DNA of 64,000 nucleotides from Cohnella sp. WQ 127256 (lineage in GTDB: Bacteria > Bacillota > Bacilli > Paenibacillales > Paenibacillaceae): contig NZ_JAMZCY010000002.1 in NCBI RefSeq assembly GCF_024519285.1, forward strand, positions 372,001 to 436,000. Reading direction: 5' to 3'. How positions within the stretch are numbered: position 1 is the first letter of the stretch; the number at the start of each line of letters is the position of its first letter. The translations under genes were made by a program, and so were the position numbers. The notes beneath the pieces were generated by a model that was not told where the DNA came from, did not search any database, and saw nothing but the letters and a program-made list of their open reading frames with translations. Shown here piece by piece: positions 6,932-16,195 of the stretch.

Positions 6932-9900
6932 ATGAAATTGAAAAACAAAAAAATGAACCGAATTTTCGCGTGGCTCATAATCGCCGCAATGCTGAGCGGA
7001 ATGCTGCCGACAAGCGTGTGGGCTGTTACACCTGCACCGCAACTGAACGGGCTTAACAACTATGTCGTGGAGTTAAGCTCAGATCCATCCACATCCACAA
7101 GACCATCTACCTTCGGCACTGCGTCCGATGACGGCCGAGTGTGGGCGGACAAGTCTGTTTCCGTGAACGGAAATCAATTTGACGTAACGCTGTCGGCGTT
7201 CGCACAGGAATACGTTCGCACATCTACCATGGGAACACGGGCACAGGCAGCGGCAGACGTAGCGATGGTTCTGGATATGTCGGGCAGTATGACTGCGGAT
7301 CGTGTTACCAAAATGAAAGATGCCGTAAACAAAGGTATAGAAACGATTATGGCTGCCAATCCGAGGAATCGTATCGGAATCTATTATTTTAGTCTTGCTA
7401 CCGGAAGCACCAACGGCAATCCTAACGTCGACACGTTGTTTCCGCTGGCATCCTATTCTATGTCTGCAACTGGTGATAAATCCAGCGCTGCGGATCGTTA
7501 TGTGACCAGCAGCGGTCAGACCATAACCAGGAAGGCAGGATTGACCCAGAAATATCTTGACGGAGCAACTGTGACAACGACAGCCCTAACGATATCTACA
7601 GCTAATGGTACTGCGACACAATCTGGGCTGTACACAGGCATCAATGCTTTAATATCAGATGTTAAAAACCGTCAACCGAGCAGCGATGACACGGAAAGGG
7701 CTCCGTATGTTCTGCTCCTTACCGATGGTGAAGCAAACAGAGCCTATCCTAACTGGTATAACAGTCCGCCGAACGGAACAGAAGTAGCGGGCAGCGGTGC
7801 AAACGGTACGGCTCAGATTTCGGCGTTGACCATTTTGTCAGCGGCAAAGCTGAAGGATGAGCTGAAGCAGGCGTACAGCGTACTTAGCGGCGGTAAGGAT
7901 GTTGTTTGGTTCAATGTTGCCTTTGGTCTGGATGAAGGTGATAATCTGGCCACAGCATTATTAAAGCCGAGTAAACTGGCGTCGGCTAAAACAACCAATT
8001 TGAAAAATGTATATACCTCGCTGACCTCACTTACAGCCAGCGCGGACGCTGCTTATAAAAAGTATGGTATAGGCGGTACGCCCGGCTACGTGTATGCAAA
8101 TGAATATATTTACTTTGTATCTACGAATGATCTAACCAAGGTCGATGAGGCGATTGGGGATCTGTCATCATTGGTAGAGGCGGCTACCAGCGAAAAAACC
8201 ATACCGTTTGAACAGACAAATGGGTCCGGCGAACCGCTGAATATTGTAGTCACTGATGTATTAGGCACTGGAATGGAGTTAAAAACAGCGCCCAAAATGG
8301 GTACAGTGACCGGAACGGTAAAATCATCATCCGTGTCAGTTACAACATACGGTTTTGCAGACTTGAACACAACTGTCGTGTATAACAGTGCTACTAGGGA
8401 AGTAGAATGGATAATCCACCCGAAGGAAGTGCCGCTGATTACGTTCAGCGACCGCAAAGCTCCTACGCCGGGCAATTATTCAAATCGTGATCTACTCCCT
8501 GTTCAGCTTACTTATACTGTGGGATTAAAAGATGCTTATGCGTCCGGCACTATGTACAGTAATGAGTATGCGGGTGCGGGCGTCGCAACGGCAACCGCGC
8601 GCTTCATACCGGTGGCAGATAATCCGTATTATTATAAAAACATTACCGAGGTTGACCGCAACATTGTAAGTACCCGCAAAGTGCTCGGCACCGACATAAC
8701 GGCATCCGTGTCGAAAAGCAGTAATACCACCGGTACTGCTATCGCTTCCTATGCATATGAATGGGTTGTTGAAGGTGCAGAAAATGTGTTCCTCACCAAG
8801 CTGGGCAATAACGGTAAGATTGTACCGAAACTGAAAATCGATAAGGCCCCGGATTCCGGTTCAGTGCCTGCCGGTGAGAATGCAATCTATCATATAACCG
8901 TTACCAATCTGACCAGCAGCGATATCTCTAATGTCATCGTTAACGATGACATACCAAGCGGCCTGACGTTTGTGAGCGGCAGTATTACAGAGGGCAGCGT
9001 CTCTAAGCCAGCCACGACTTTCCCTTATACGATAAGCTCCGTTCCCGCTAACGGCAGTGTTGAATTGACATTTAAGGCTGCTGTGCCAACCAACGCAACG
9101 ATAGGAACGGAATATATTAACCGTGCAACGATCACATCGGTTGAGGGTACATCATTAAATACACCGGCATCTGTTAACAGTGGTAAGGTAACCGTAGCCA
9201 ATACTTTTTCTCCGAGTGTAACAATTAAGCTTGACGGAGCGAACTATATCGGCCAAAGTGTTGCGCTTTGGAAAGAAGGCGCGAGCAAATACACCTTAAC
9301 AGCAAGTGGAGCTATACATTCGGCTAGCGGCGTAACGCCCGGTACCTATGACATCTATGTCAATGGTGTGAACACCGGGGTACAGCTTTCTGGTTCCGAC
9401 GCGAACAAGGTAATCAATTATTACAGCGTATCCTTTTATGATGGAGCCCAGAAGTATAGTACTCCTGCCGAGCAAACGATCCTTTCCGGCGGAAAAGCTG
9501 TCTTGCCGACAGCCCCGACGAAAGTGGGAAATACGTTTGACAAATGGGTAACAACAGACGGCGGCACCACAGCATTTAATTTTAATACGGCAATCACATC
9601 GACCACCGATATTTACGCTGCATGGACACCGAGCACCAATACAGCGTACAAGGTCAACCACTATCAGGCGGAGTTAGACGGCAATAATCCCACAACCCCG
9701 ACGCTGGTTGAAAACCTGACCGGAACGGCCGGGGGCACCACAAGTGCTGTGGCAAAGACCTACACCGGTTTCACCGCCGTAGCGTTCACGCAGGGAACCA
9801 TCGCAGCGGACGGCAGCACGGTCGTAAATATCTACTATACGAGAAACCAGTATGACATCACCTTTGTGATCGACCCGACCAAGGGAACGGCCACAGGCGA

Positions 9901-12673
9901 TACCGCGCCGAAGGTTTACTACGGGGCAACGCCGACAGCACCGGTCATCACCGCTACGCCAGGGTATACGTTCACCGGCTGGAATAAGACGATTGCACCT
10001 GCAACCGGCGACGAAACCTATACGGCACAGTTCAGTCTTACCAACTTCGCGATCACTTACGATCTGGACGGCGGCAGCGTTGCAACTGCAAACCCTACCA
10101 CCTACACGGTAGAAAGCGCGGGCATAACGCTGAACAACCCGACCAAACAGGGATACACATTCGGCGGTTGGACGGGCACCGGCCTGAGTAGCCCGACAAC
10201 TGCTGTCACCATCGCGCAGGGTTCAACAGGCACAAGAAGCTATGTCGCACAATGGACAGCAAATACTTCTATGGTGACGTTGGATGACAACGGCGGCAGC
10301 GGCGGCAGTGGCAGTGTGACTGCTACTTATGATCAGCCTATGCCGGCTGCAACAGCACCGAGTCAGGCTGGGTATACATTCGTCGGATATTTTGACCAAA
10401 CAAGCGGCGGAACGAAGTATTACAATGCGGACATGAGCAGTGCGCAAGACTGGGATAAAACCGATTCATCCGTGACCCTCTATGCAGTGTGGACTGAGAT
10501 CGGTCATGTAACGATCCAATATGCCGCCAATAATACTGCTTATGGTACAGTTAGCTCTAGCTATGAATCGTTGAACCCCAAAACCGGTACGGCAACGGGT
10601 TCAAATGCAACTGCAAAGCCAGGGTATCGCTTTGTAGAATGGAAGGGCGCAAACGGTGATACGGTCAGCACGAGTGCAATCTTTGTTCCGCAGAAGGATT
10701 CAGGCAGCTACACGACAGCTACCTATACTGCTATCTTCGCAGCTGAAGCTTACAATATAACGTATAATCTTGACAGCGGAACGACTGCTTCATCGAACCC
10801 GACAACCTTTACCGCCGAGGATGATGGCTTTACCTTAATCAACCCGACAAGGCTAGGGTATACCTTCACGGGATGGACGGGGACGGGGCTGTCAGAACCA
10901 ACTCTTATTGTTAGGGTAGAAAAAGGTTCTACAGGAGATCGCGTCTACACCGCGACATGGCAAGTCGTACCGTCAACTGGAAACTATATCGTAATCGGCA
11001 CCGTGATTGACGACGATACTCCTCCCGATAGCATTCCGGGAGCAACCGTTGAGATCGTGAAAGGCAATACTCAATACGGAGATACGGCGGTTACTGACGC
11101 CAACGGCAAATTCACGATCCATGATGTACCGGCAGGCATTTACAACCTGAAAATAACTTTAGGTGAGAAGACTGCAATTATTGCGGTTACAATCGGAGGG
11201 GATGCACAGGTCGTACAGCTTGGCAATGTCATTTTCCCGTACAACGCTAGCAGCGCATTGAAGCTGAAAGGAAGCGGCACTCCGCCAATCGTAATCGATA
11301 ATCTGCATCCTGAGGCAGTAGACTACCTGTTAAATGATTACAATAATACTGGCTTCGCCAAGGTTGAGATAGTAATCGAAAGAATCGATGAAACGACGAA
11401 CGAATCCGACAAACTAGAAGCAATCGGAAAAATCAATACTATGGCGCGGAACAATAATTTGACAATTGGTCTCTATCTGGACATGATCATTGAAAAGTTT
11501 TATCGCGTTACTGAAGTTGTTAGTTGGAATTCTGAGGGACTTATCGAACGAACGAATGGGTTAATTAAAGTAATTATTCCTATTCCTTCGGAATTGCAAG
11601 GAAAGTCCGGTTATATTGTTTATCGCTATCACGGTAACGCAGTGAATGTCATCAGCACGGTTCCGAATGCAGATGGAGAGTATCTCGTACTTGATCAATC
11701 CGATTGGACGCTAACGCTCTATGTTAAAAACTTTTCAGTCTACGCCATAGCTTATAACACTCCGCTAGTGCAGAACCCGCCAGTCATTGGCGGAACGCCT
11801 AATTTTGATATAACCTTTAACGGGGACGGGGGCACCCCATCATCAACAAAGCAATCTGTAGCCTTAGGAGATCTGTTATCGAAGCTCGCAGATCCAGTAA
11901 GAACCGGTTACACTTTTGCAGGTTGGTATAAAACCGATGGCAGCGAGTGGAACTTCGGAACCGACAAGGTGTTCTCAGATCTTACACTGACTGCAAAATG
12001 GACAATTGCAAAAACGAATATACCTGTCCTTGATAAGGTAAACCATTTTGCTTATATGCAGGGATATCCTGACAAAACCTTCGGTCCCCAAAAGAATATG
12101 ACAAGAGCGGAAGTTACTGTCATGTTTGCGCGTCTTTTGGTAGAGAAAATGGATGTAGACAAAAAATATTCATCCAAATTCAAAGATGTTGATTCTGCGA
12201 GATGGTATGCAAATGCCATCGGATATATGGAGCAATACGGCATCATTACGGGGTACACAGACGAAACCTTTAGGCCGGATGCGCCGATTACTCGAGCAGA
12301 GTTTGCAGCAATTGCATCTCGATTTGATGAACTGATCACAGGCGAGCCCGTTATTTTCACAGATGTTACGGATAGTTACTGGGCAAAAGATTACATTTCC
12401 TCTGCTGCTGCCAAAGGATGGATCAAAGGGTATCCAGACGGAACTTTCAAACCTGGGAACTACATCATACGTGCTGAAGTGGTAAGCTTGATAAACCGTA
12501 TGCTTGAGAGATCTTCCGACAGAAGTTATGTAGACAGCAATAAAAATAAGCTCAATCAATATGTAGATTTAACAAGTAAACACTGGGCTTACTACGATAT
12601 TATGGAAGCGACGAATAGCCATGATTATGTAAAGACTTCAGACAGTGAAACTTGGAAAAGTCATACGAAATAG
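6932..12673 (+). CDS. Giant S-layer-anchored vWA/InlB-repeat surface protein
   Basis: 1913 residues behind a GAGGAAGG ribosome site. A signal peptide (about 1-31, cleavage after VWA) leads to a von Willebrand A domain with the metal-binding motif DMSGS at 115-119. A DUF11-like conserved repeat with isopeptide-type adhesin character starts near 638 (PDSGSVPAGENAIYHITVTN). Several InlB B-repeat (Flg_new/Listeria-Bacteroides) units follow, marked by GYTFTGW and YTAQF/YVAQW signatures. A carboxypeptidase-regulatory-like beta-sandwich lies near 1350-1430, then one more InlB unit (GYTFAGWYKTDGSEW). Three SLH domains at about 1700-1870 tether it to pyruvylated cell-wall polymer. The architecture is that of an adhesin or stalk protein. 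It is monocistronic and has a strong terminator. Confidence 0.92.
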   Translation: MKLKNKKMNRIFAWLIIAAMLSGMLPTSVWAVTPAPQLNGLNNYVVELSSDPSTSTRPSTFGTASDDGRVWADKSVSVNGNQFDVTLSAFAQEYVRTSTMGTRAQAAADVAMVLDMSGSMTADRVTKMKDAVNKGIETIMAANPRNRIGIYYFSLATGSTNGNPNVDTLFPLASYSMSATGDKSSAADRYVTSSGQTITRKAGLTQKYLDGATVTTTALTISTANGTATQSGLYTGINALISDVKNRQPSSDDTERAPYVLLLTDGEANRAYPNWYNSPPNGTEVAGSGANGTAQISALTILSAAKLKDELKQAYSVLSGGKDVVWFNVAFGLDEGDNLATALLKPSKLASAKTTNLKNVYTSLTSLTASADAAYKKYGIGGTPGYVYANEYIYFVSTNDLTKVDEAIGDLSSLVEAATSEKTIPFEQTNGSGEPLNIVVTDVLGTGMELKTAPKMGTVTGTVKSSSVSVTTYGFADLNTTVVYNSATREVEWIIHPKEVPLITFSDRKAPTPGNYSNRDLLPVQLTYTVGLKDAYASGTMYSNEYAGAGVATATARFIPVADNPYYYKNITEVDRNIVSTRKVLGTDITASVSKSSNTTGTAIASYAYEWVVEGAENVFLTKLGNNGKIVPKLKIDKAPDSGSVPAGENAIYHITVTNLTSSDISNVIVNDDIPSGLTFVSGSITEGSVSKPATTFPYTISSVPANGSVELTFKAAVPTNATIGTEYINRATITSVEGTSLNTPASVNSGKVTVANTFSPSVTIKLDGANYIGQSVALWKEGASKYTLTASGAIHSASGVTPGTYDIYVNGVNTGVQLSGSDANKVINYYSVSFYDGAQKYSTPAEQTILSGGKAVLPTAPTKVGNTFDKWVTTDGGTTAFNFNTAITSTTDIYAAWTPSTNTAYKVNHYQAELDGNNPTTPTLVENLTGTAGGTTSAVAKTYTGFTAVAFTQGTIAADGSTVVNIYYTRNQYDITFVIDPTKGTATGDTAPKVYYGATPTAPVITATPGYTFTGWNKTIAPATGDETYTAQFSLTNFAITYDLDGGSVATANPTTYTVESAGITLNNPTKQGYTFGGWTGTGLSSPTTAVTIAQGSTGTRSYVAQWTANTSMVTLDDNGGSGGSGSVTATYDQPMPAATAPSQAGYTFVGYFDQTSGGTKYYNADMSSAQDWDKTDSSVTLYAVWTEIGHVTIQYAANNTAYGTVSSSYESLNPKTGTATGSNATAKPGYRFVEWKGANGDTVSTSAIFVPQKDSGSYTTATYTAIFAAEAYNITYNLDSGTTASSNPTTFTAEDDGFTLINPTRLGYTFTGWTGTGLSEPTLIVRVEKGSTGDRVYTATWQVVPSTGNYIVIGTVIDDDTPPDSIPGATVEIVKGNTQYGDTAVTDANGKFTIHDVPAGIYNLKITLGEKTAIIAVTIGGDAQVVQLGNVIFPYNASSALKLKGSGTPPIVIDNLHPEAVDYLLNDYNNTGFAKVEIVIERIDETTNESDKLEAIGKINTMARNNNLTIGLYLDMIIEKFYRVTEVVSWNSEGLIERTNGLIKVIIPIPSELQGKSGYIVYRYHGNAVNVISTVPNADGEYLVLDQSDWTLTLYVKNFSVYAIAYNTPLVQNPPVIGGTPNFDITFNGDGGTPSSTKQSVALGDLLSKLADPVRTGYTFAGWYKTDGSEWNFGTDKVFSDLTLTAKWTIAKTNIPVLDKVNHFAYMQGYPDKTFGPQKNMTRAEVTVMFARLLVEKMDVDKKYSSKFKDVDSARWYANAIGYMEQYGIITGYTDETFRPDAPITRAEFAAIASRFDELITGEPVIFTDVTDSYWAKDYISSAAAKGWIKGYPDGTFKPGNYIIRAEVVSLINRMLERSSDRSYVDSNKNKLNQYVDLTSKHWAYYDIMEATNSHDYVKTSDSETWKSHTK

Positions 12674-12795
12674 TTGAGAATATCTTGCAGCACGAGTAGT
12701 AAGGTTCGTAGCTAAAAGCGCTTTTGCACCTTTCCGTCGAAGTATTTATTAACTGGAAGTTGTTTAGAATGGATAACTTGGATAAATTATCACGG

Positions 12796-12846
12796 AAAAA
12801 GTAAGAAGGAGCTTGTCGCGGCGCGACAAGCTCTTTCTTACTTTTC
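12796..12846 (+). terminator. Terminator after the vWA/SLH gene
   Basis: A long stem with outer arms AAAGTAAGAA / TTCTTACTTT and inner arms GAGCTTGTCGCG / CGACAAGCTC, ending in CTTTT. It is nearly symmetrical and could act in both directions. Confidence 0.85.
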
Positions 12847-12864
12847 GCCGATAGACCCGTTAAC

Positions 12865-12885
12865 CTGAACCGTATCATAAGTAGG
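12865..12885 (+). repeat. Dispersed repeat copy C (TATCATAAGTA family)
   Basis: TGAACCGTATCATAAGTAGG retains the repeat core; the GGCGAAA right part is lost. It lies 19 bases after the terminator of the vWA/SLH gene. Confidence 0.7.
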
Positions 12886-13472
12886 TATTAGCGGTTCTGG
12901 CGCTCCCAGAACGATACCGCAAGCGCCTACGGACGACGCAAGCGTAGAACATATGAACGGGGAATCTACCGGCGCGAGCGCGTGATTCGCATCTTTTTTA
13001 TTCGCGAATTGCTAGAACACCTCATCGGCGGAAATGGATGAGAAGTGGGCATCAGGCAAGACATATCTAGAAATGTCTGACCATTTTACATGGCGCTCAT
13101 CCAACACGATTAAACGGCAATCTATTGTCATCAGAATTGGATGAAATTCTTATACTGCTTCACTCGGGAAACTTCCAGTATTTCCTGTCGAAACAAGAGG
13201 GGTTTTGGAAGGTAGGGGAGAATATTAATGGTTTGAAAGGTTTTATTGCTCCATGTCAAGATGCGAAACGGCAGCTCGTTCAATCAACTAGGAGGTGTAC
13301 CTATTGAAATAAATATTAACAGTGATGTTGATGGTCCTGACTTTTTAGGTGCTGGGGTTGGCTGTAGTAAATCAAGTGATGATAAACCCTGAACTGTGGA
13401 AAATCAGAATTCTGAATTTTTATCCCGTGAACTCCAAAAGTGTGATGAAATATTGAAGAAGGAGAAGATACC
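12886..13472. other. Spacer without a supported gene
   Basis: The frames are broken. One frame at about 12890-13041 reads through a basic stretch (RRKRRTYERGIYRRERVIRIFF) without a usable start and may be a decayed coding remnant. A strong AGGAGGTG at 13290 precedes a 29-codon frame that opens with ATT at 13303 and ends at 13392, but it has no standard start codon. Confidence 0.5.
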
Positions 13473-13955
13473 ATGGTAGCTAATTTCTGCTCGAGCTGCG
13501 GCAACAGACTTAATCAAGAAGATTCCTTCTGTTCTGTATGTGGTAAAAAGATTGAGAGAATCCAATCTCCAAAGGTAAATATTCAAACGCAGCAGGAACA
13601 AGATGATCTAAATAATATTTGGAACAAAGTTTCTAATAGTGATTCTGCAAACAGATACAAATACATTGTAATAATTATCGGGATGTGTATTGGTTTATTT
13701 ATTGGAAGTGTAATCGGGTACAGCCTGGCTCCTGCAAGTAAGGGTAGTAGTGCTCACAAGCCAACCTTAACTGAATTATTGAAGAATGAGTGGAAAAACA
13801 TTGGCGGCACCGTTACAGTCACATCAAATACTCCAAACAATTACATGGCTAAGGCATTGTCTAAAGGAAGAACAATGTTAATCCTGTTTGGGTTTGCAGG
13901 TTTGGCTGGTGGTGGGCTTGTTGGTGGGTATTTGGTGAGAATTCGAAACAAATGA
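13473..13955 (+). CDS. Small zinc-ribbon membrane protein
   Basis: 160 residues behind an AAGGAGAAG ribosome site. An N-terminal zinc ribbon (residues about 5-24, CSSCGNR...CSVCGKK, two CxxC pairs) leads through a polar linker to a transmembrane helix near 66-90 (YIVIIIGMCIGLFIGSVIGYSLA). A soluble loop and a Gly-rich second helix (about 132-155, FAGLAGGGLVGGYLV) follow. Zinc_ribbon_2 domains fused to membrane helices are widespread in Firmicutes and their roles are mostly unknown. The gene is isolated between repeat copies C and D, suggesting a single-gene cargo. I assign no function. Confidence 0.75.
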   Translation: MVANFCSSCGNRLNQEDSFCSVCGKKIERIQSPKVNIQTQQEQDDLNNIWNKVSNSDSANRYKYIVIIIGMCIGLFIGSVIGYSLAPASKGSSAHKPTLTELLKNEWKNIGGTVTVTSNTPNNYMAKALSKGRTMLILFGFAGLAGGGLVGGYLVRIRNK

Positions 13956-13984
13956 TCTGATTTCCAAAAAATTCACCATTAGAT

Positions 13985-14025
13985 TGATACGGTGAAACTT
14001 ACCATAAGTGACGGCGAAAATTTCG
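13985..14025 (+). repeat. Dispersed repeat copy D (TATCATAAGTA family)
   Basis: GATACGGTGAAAC, then TTACCATAAGTGACGGCG and AAAATTTCG. The core is diverged (ACCATAAGTGA) but both flanks are well kept, which defines the full-length unit of about 40 bases. It begins 30 bases after the zinc-ribbon gene. Confidence 0.75.
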
Positions 14026-14075
14026 TGGGGGGAAATGTTGCGGAATGTTGGTGGGAAGTGTGGAATAGTGTGATT

Positions 14076-14318
14076 TCAAAGGAGCGAACAGGTAATTGTC
14101 TGTTCGCTCCTTTGGTTGGGAAGCTCATTTCCAAGTGAACTGATTTGATCCATATAAGAGTTCAAAGACTTCATCGCTGCCAGTTGAGCTAAACTGCACG
14201 GTATTGGCGTTAATATAATTGATTTTGGATGTATTAGGTCATTTTCCACATAAGTTGTACACTTCCCGCACCAATTGCCATCCTCTTTATGTGTGCCTAA
14301 AGAAACAAGTTCCGTCAA
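14076..14318 (-). CDS. Possible small protein translationally coupled to the MFS gene
   Basis: A TTG start overlaps the TGA stop of the MFS gene by four bases (TTGA). The frame runs 80 codons and ends inside the terminator hairpin. It contains a CGKC pair (NWCGKCTTYVENDL) and otherwise ordinary amino-acid composition. I recognise no family. Because the frame ends in the hairpin, it could also be a truncated or fortuitous ORF. Confidence 0.3.
   Translation of the reverse strand: MTELVSLGTHKEDGNWCGKCTTYVENDLIHPKSIILTPIPCSLAQLAAMKSLNSYMDQISSLGNELPNQRSEQTITCSLL
14077..14116. terminator. Hairpin between convergent zinc-ribbon and MFS modules
   Basis: Arms CAAAGGAGCGAACAG and CTGTTCGCTCCTTTG form a perfect 15-bp stem with a short loop. 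Flanking T and A runs are weak, but the position between convergent genes suits a bidirectional terminator. Confidence 0.7.
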
Positions 14319-15502
14319 TCTTCTTCTGTAACCATAGATTTCACATTTGGCTTAGCATTTAAGCCAAAATACATTATTTTTACGATGATACACAAAAGGG
14401 ACAATACTACAAAAAGTAAACCGCACCAAACGACTTCTCCTACTCCTAATCGTGATATAAACCAACCTCCTATAGCCGCACCCATCGTGACGCCTAAGTT
14501 TGAAAAAGACACATATAAACTGTTGGCAAATTCTGGAGCTTCTGAAGCTTCCGATGTCAGCCAAATTTGACTTACAATAAGTCCACTCGTATGAACAGCT
14601 CCCCACACAATGATAATCCCACTAATGAGAATAAGGGGTGTTTCCACATAATAAAGAAGTAAATAGCATATTCCTAAAGCGATAGGATATAGCAGCACTG
14701 TTTTCAACATACGATGGCTTAATAGCTTTCCAGCATACCAATTTCCTGCCACACCGCTAATTCCAAAAATCACAAGCATCACACTAATAAGTTTCCCACT
14801 CATGTCAGACCTCTGTCCTAAATATTCTGCAAAATAACTATATACAGAAAACATAGCAGCAAATATGAAGCAAGCAGCACCGCTATTTAACCATAAAGAG
14901 GGTTTTCGTAATATCGCAAGCTGTCTTCCAAAAGAGGTTTTCTCCCTTCCCGACATGGCTGGAACCATTACCCCGATTCCAACACACGCAATGACATTCA
15001 CAAGGGCAGAAAATATAAATGAGGTACCAAGTGAAAATTGATTGGCAATGTAGGAAGTAAGCGGAATTCCGAGCACCATGCCCATGCTTACTCCAAGAAA
15101 TACCTTTGCACTCGCCTTCGCGGCTTCCTCCTTTACTGATAATTCAGTGGCTAGTACAAAGGCAATAGAGAAATAAACCGGATGAAAAAAAGCTGGAATC
15201 ATTCGGAGAGCCATAAGTATATAAATATTCGGAGCAAAAACTGACATCAGATTGGAGACGGCAAAAATAATCAGAATGCCAGTCAATGCAGTTTTACGAT
15301 TCAATCTTGACAGCAATAGCGTCATCCATGGACCAAAAAGGGCAATAATAAGTGCAAACGAACTAACAAGTATTCCAGCTAGTCCTGCGGTAACGTTATA
15401 CTTCTCCATGACCATGGGCAAAATTCCGACTACACCAAGTTCGGTATTTATAATTCCAAATATACCTAGAGCAATAAAAAATAGTGGACTGATTCTTTTC
15501 AC
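14315..15502 (-). CDS. MFS exporter of the AraJ/PbuE (DHA1) type
   Basis: 395 residues and 12 predicted transmembrane helices. The start is GTG behind AAGGAGAAACGTAAC. Between helices 2 and 3 is LLSRLNRKTALTG, the position of the MFS motif A loop, and ALRMIPAFFHPVYFSIAF resembles the AraJ/PbuE/NepI group of DHA1 exporters (purine nucleoside, sugar or drug efflux). It lies 98 bases downstream of an ArsR-type regulator on the same strand. The gap holds a copy of the same palindrome that overlaps the regulator's own start region, so it is very probably the regulated efflux pump. The substrate is unknown. Confidence 0.88.
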   Translation of the reverse strand: MKRISPLFFIALGIFGIINTELGVVGILPMVMEKYNVTAGLAGILVSSFALIIALFGPWMTLLLSRLNRKTALTGILIIFAVSNLMSVFAPNIYILMALRMIPAFFHPVYFSIAFVLATELSVKEEAAKASAKVFLGVSMGMVLGIPLTSYIANQFSLGTSFIFSALVNVIACVGIGVMVPAMSGREKTSFGRQLAILRKPSLWLNSGAACFIFAAMFSVYSYFAEYLGQRSDMSGKLISVMLVIFGISGVAGNWYAGKLLSHRMLKTVLLYPIALGICYLLLYYVETPLILISGIIIVWGAVHTSGLIVSQIWLTSEASEAPEFANSLYVSFSNLGVTMGAAIGGWFISRLGVGEVVWCGLLFVVLSLLCIIVKIMYFGLNAKPNVKSMVTEED

Positions 15503-15546
15503 GTTACGTTTCTCCTTGTAAACATAATACTTTTACTTATTTCTAT

Positions 15547-15566
15547 ATATCTATTAATCTAGATAT
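15547..15566. promoter_or_regulatory. Second ArsR-type operator, upstream of the MFS gene
   Basis: ATATCTA-N6-TAGATAT, with the same arms and the same six-base spacing as the site at 15921-15942. It lies in the 98-base gap between the regulator gene and the MFS gene, so the MFS gene probably has its own controlled promoter. Confidence 0.7.
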
Positions 15567-15600
15567 TTAATCGAAAAGGTAACCCTATAATTATGGCTAC

Positions 15601-15912
15601 CTACATTTTATTCTTGGTATATTCGGCAAATTTACGAATGGTTTCTTCATTTCTTCTATAATAGGTCCACTGTCCAAATCGCCTTGATTCTAAAAGTTCA
15701 GCTTTCTTCATGATCATTAAATAGCTGGAAATCACGGATTGTGCCAATCCCGTTTTTTCCTGAATGCTTCCTACACAAATCCCTCCTTTAAAGTCAGCAT
15801 CCGTAGGTAAATACAACTGTGGTCCAAAATTTTCATCTGGATTTCTTAACCATTCCAAAATTTTAACGCGGGTATCATTAGACAAAGCTTTAAAGATCAT
15901 TATGGTTTCCAT
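15601..15912 (-). CDS. ArsR/SmtB-family repressor
   Basis: 103 residues with the ArsR winged helix: IFKALSNDTRVKILEWLRNP, then ICVGSIQEKTGLAQSVISSYLMIMKKAELLESRRFGQWTYY. The usual metal site CVC is absent from the recognition-helix region (only ICVG is present), so it may sense an organic compound or redox state instead. It heads a two-gene unit with the MFS exporter. The palindrome CATATCTA-N6-TAGATATG just upstream of the start, repeated before the MFS gene, supports autoregulation plus efflux control. Confidence 0.9.
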   Translation of the reverse strand: METIMIFKALSNDTRVKILEWLRNPDENFGPQLYLPTDADFKGGICVGSIQEKTGLAQSVISSYLMIMKKAELLESRRFGQWTYYRRNEETIRKFAEYTKNKM

Positions 15913-15920
15913 AATTACAT

Positions 15921-15942
15921 CATATCTAATTATATAGATATG
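15921..15942. promoter_or_regulatory. ArsR-type operator at the regulator's own start
   Basis: CATATCTA and TAGATATG form an exact inverted repeat with a six-base spacer, 9 bases upstream of the ATG of the ArsR gene. The core recurs at 15547-15566. Confidence 0.75.
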
Positions 15943-16078
15943 TCAATTTTCATATACAAAAATACCGGTTAGCTTGATAAGAAAATTTAATAGAGGTAAA
16001 AAAAACGGCATCCTTACCGCCGTATGATTTGAATACGCCCCAGCCTCCTCATGCCATGCCAGTTAAAGGCGCTGTACG

Positions 16079-16195
16079 ATGTTGTACGAACGAAACGCTT
16101 GGTTCTACGATATTGCGCTGACGCAAGCCTACAATGTTTCAGATTTAATCAATAAGAATCTAACGCTGTATGCGAAATGGACGGCTCAAAGCGCA
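16079..16195 (+). pseudogene. Remnant of an InlB/Flg_new surface-protein repeat
   Basis: The frame encodes NAWFYDIALTQAYNVSDLI and then NKNLTLYAKWTAQ, the characteristic C-terminal half of a Listeria-Bacteroides (InlB B) repeat, then degenerates. There is no complete gene around it. Its 3' end overlaps the last codons of the monooxygenase gene on the other strand. It is evidently a leftover of a larger surface-protein gene, with the monooxygenase cassette joined onto it. Confidence 0.7.
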
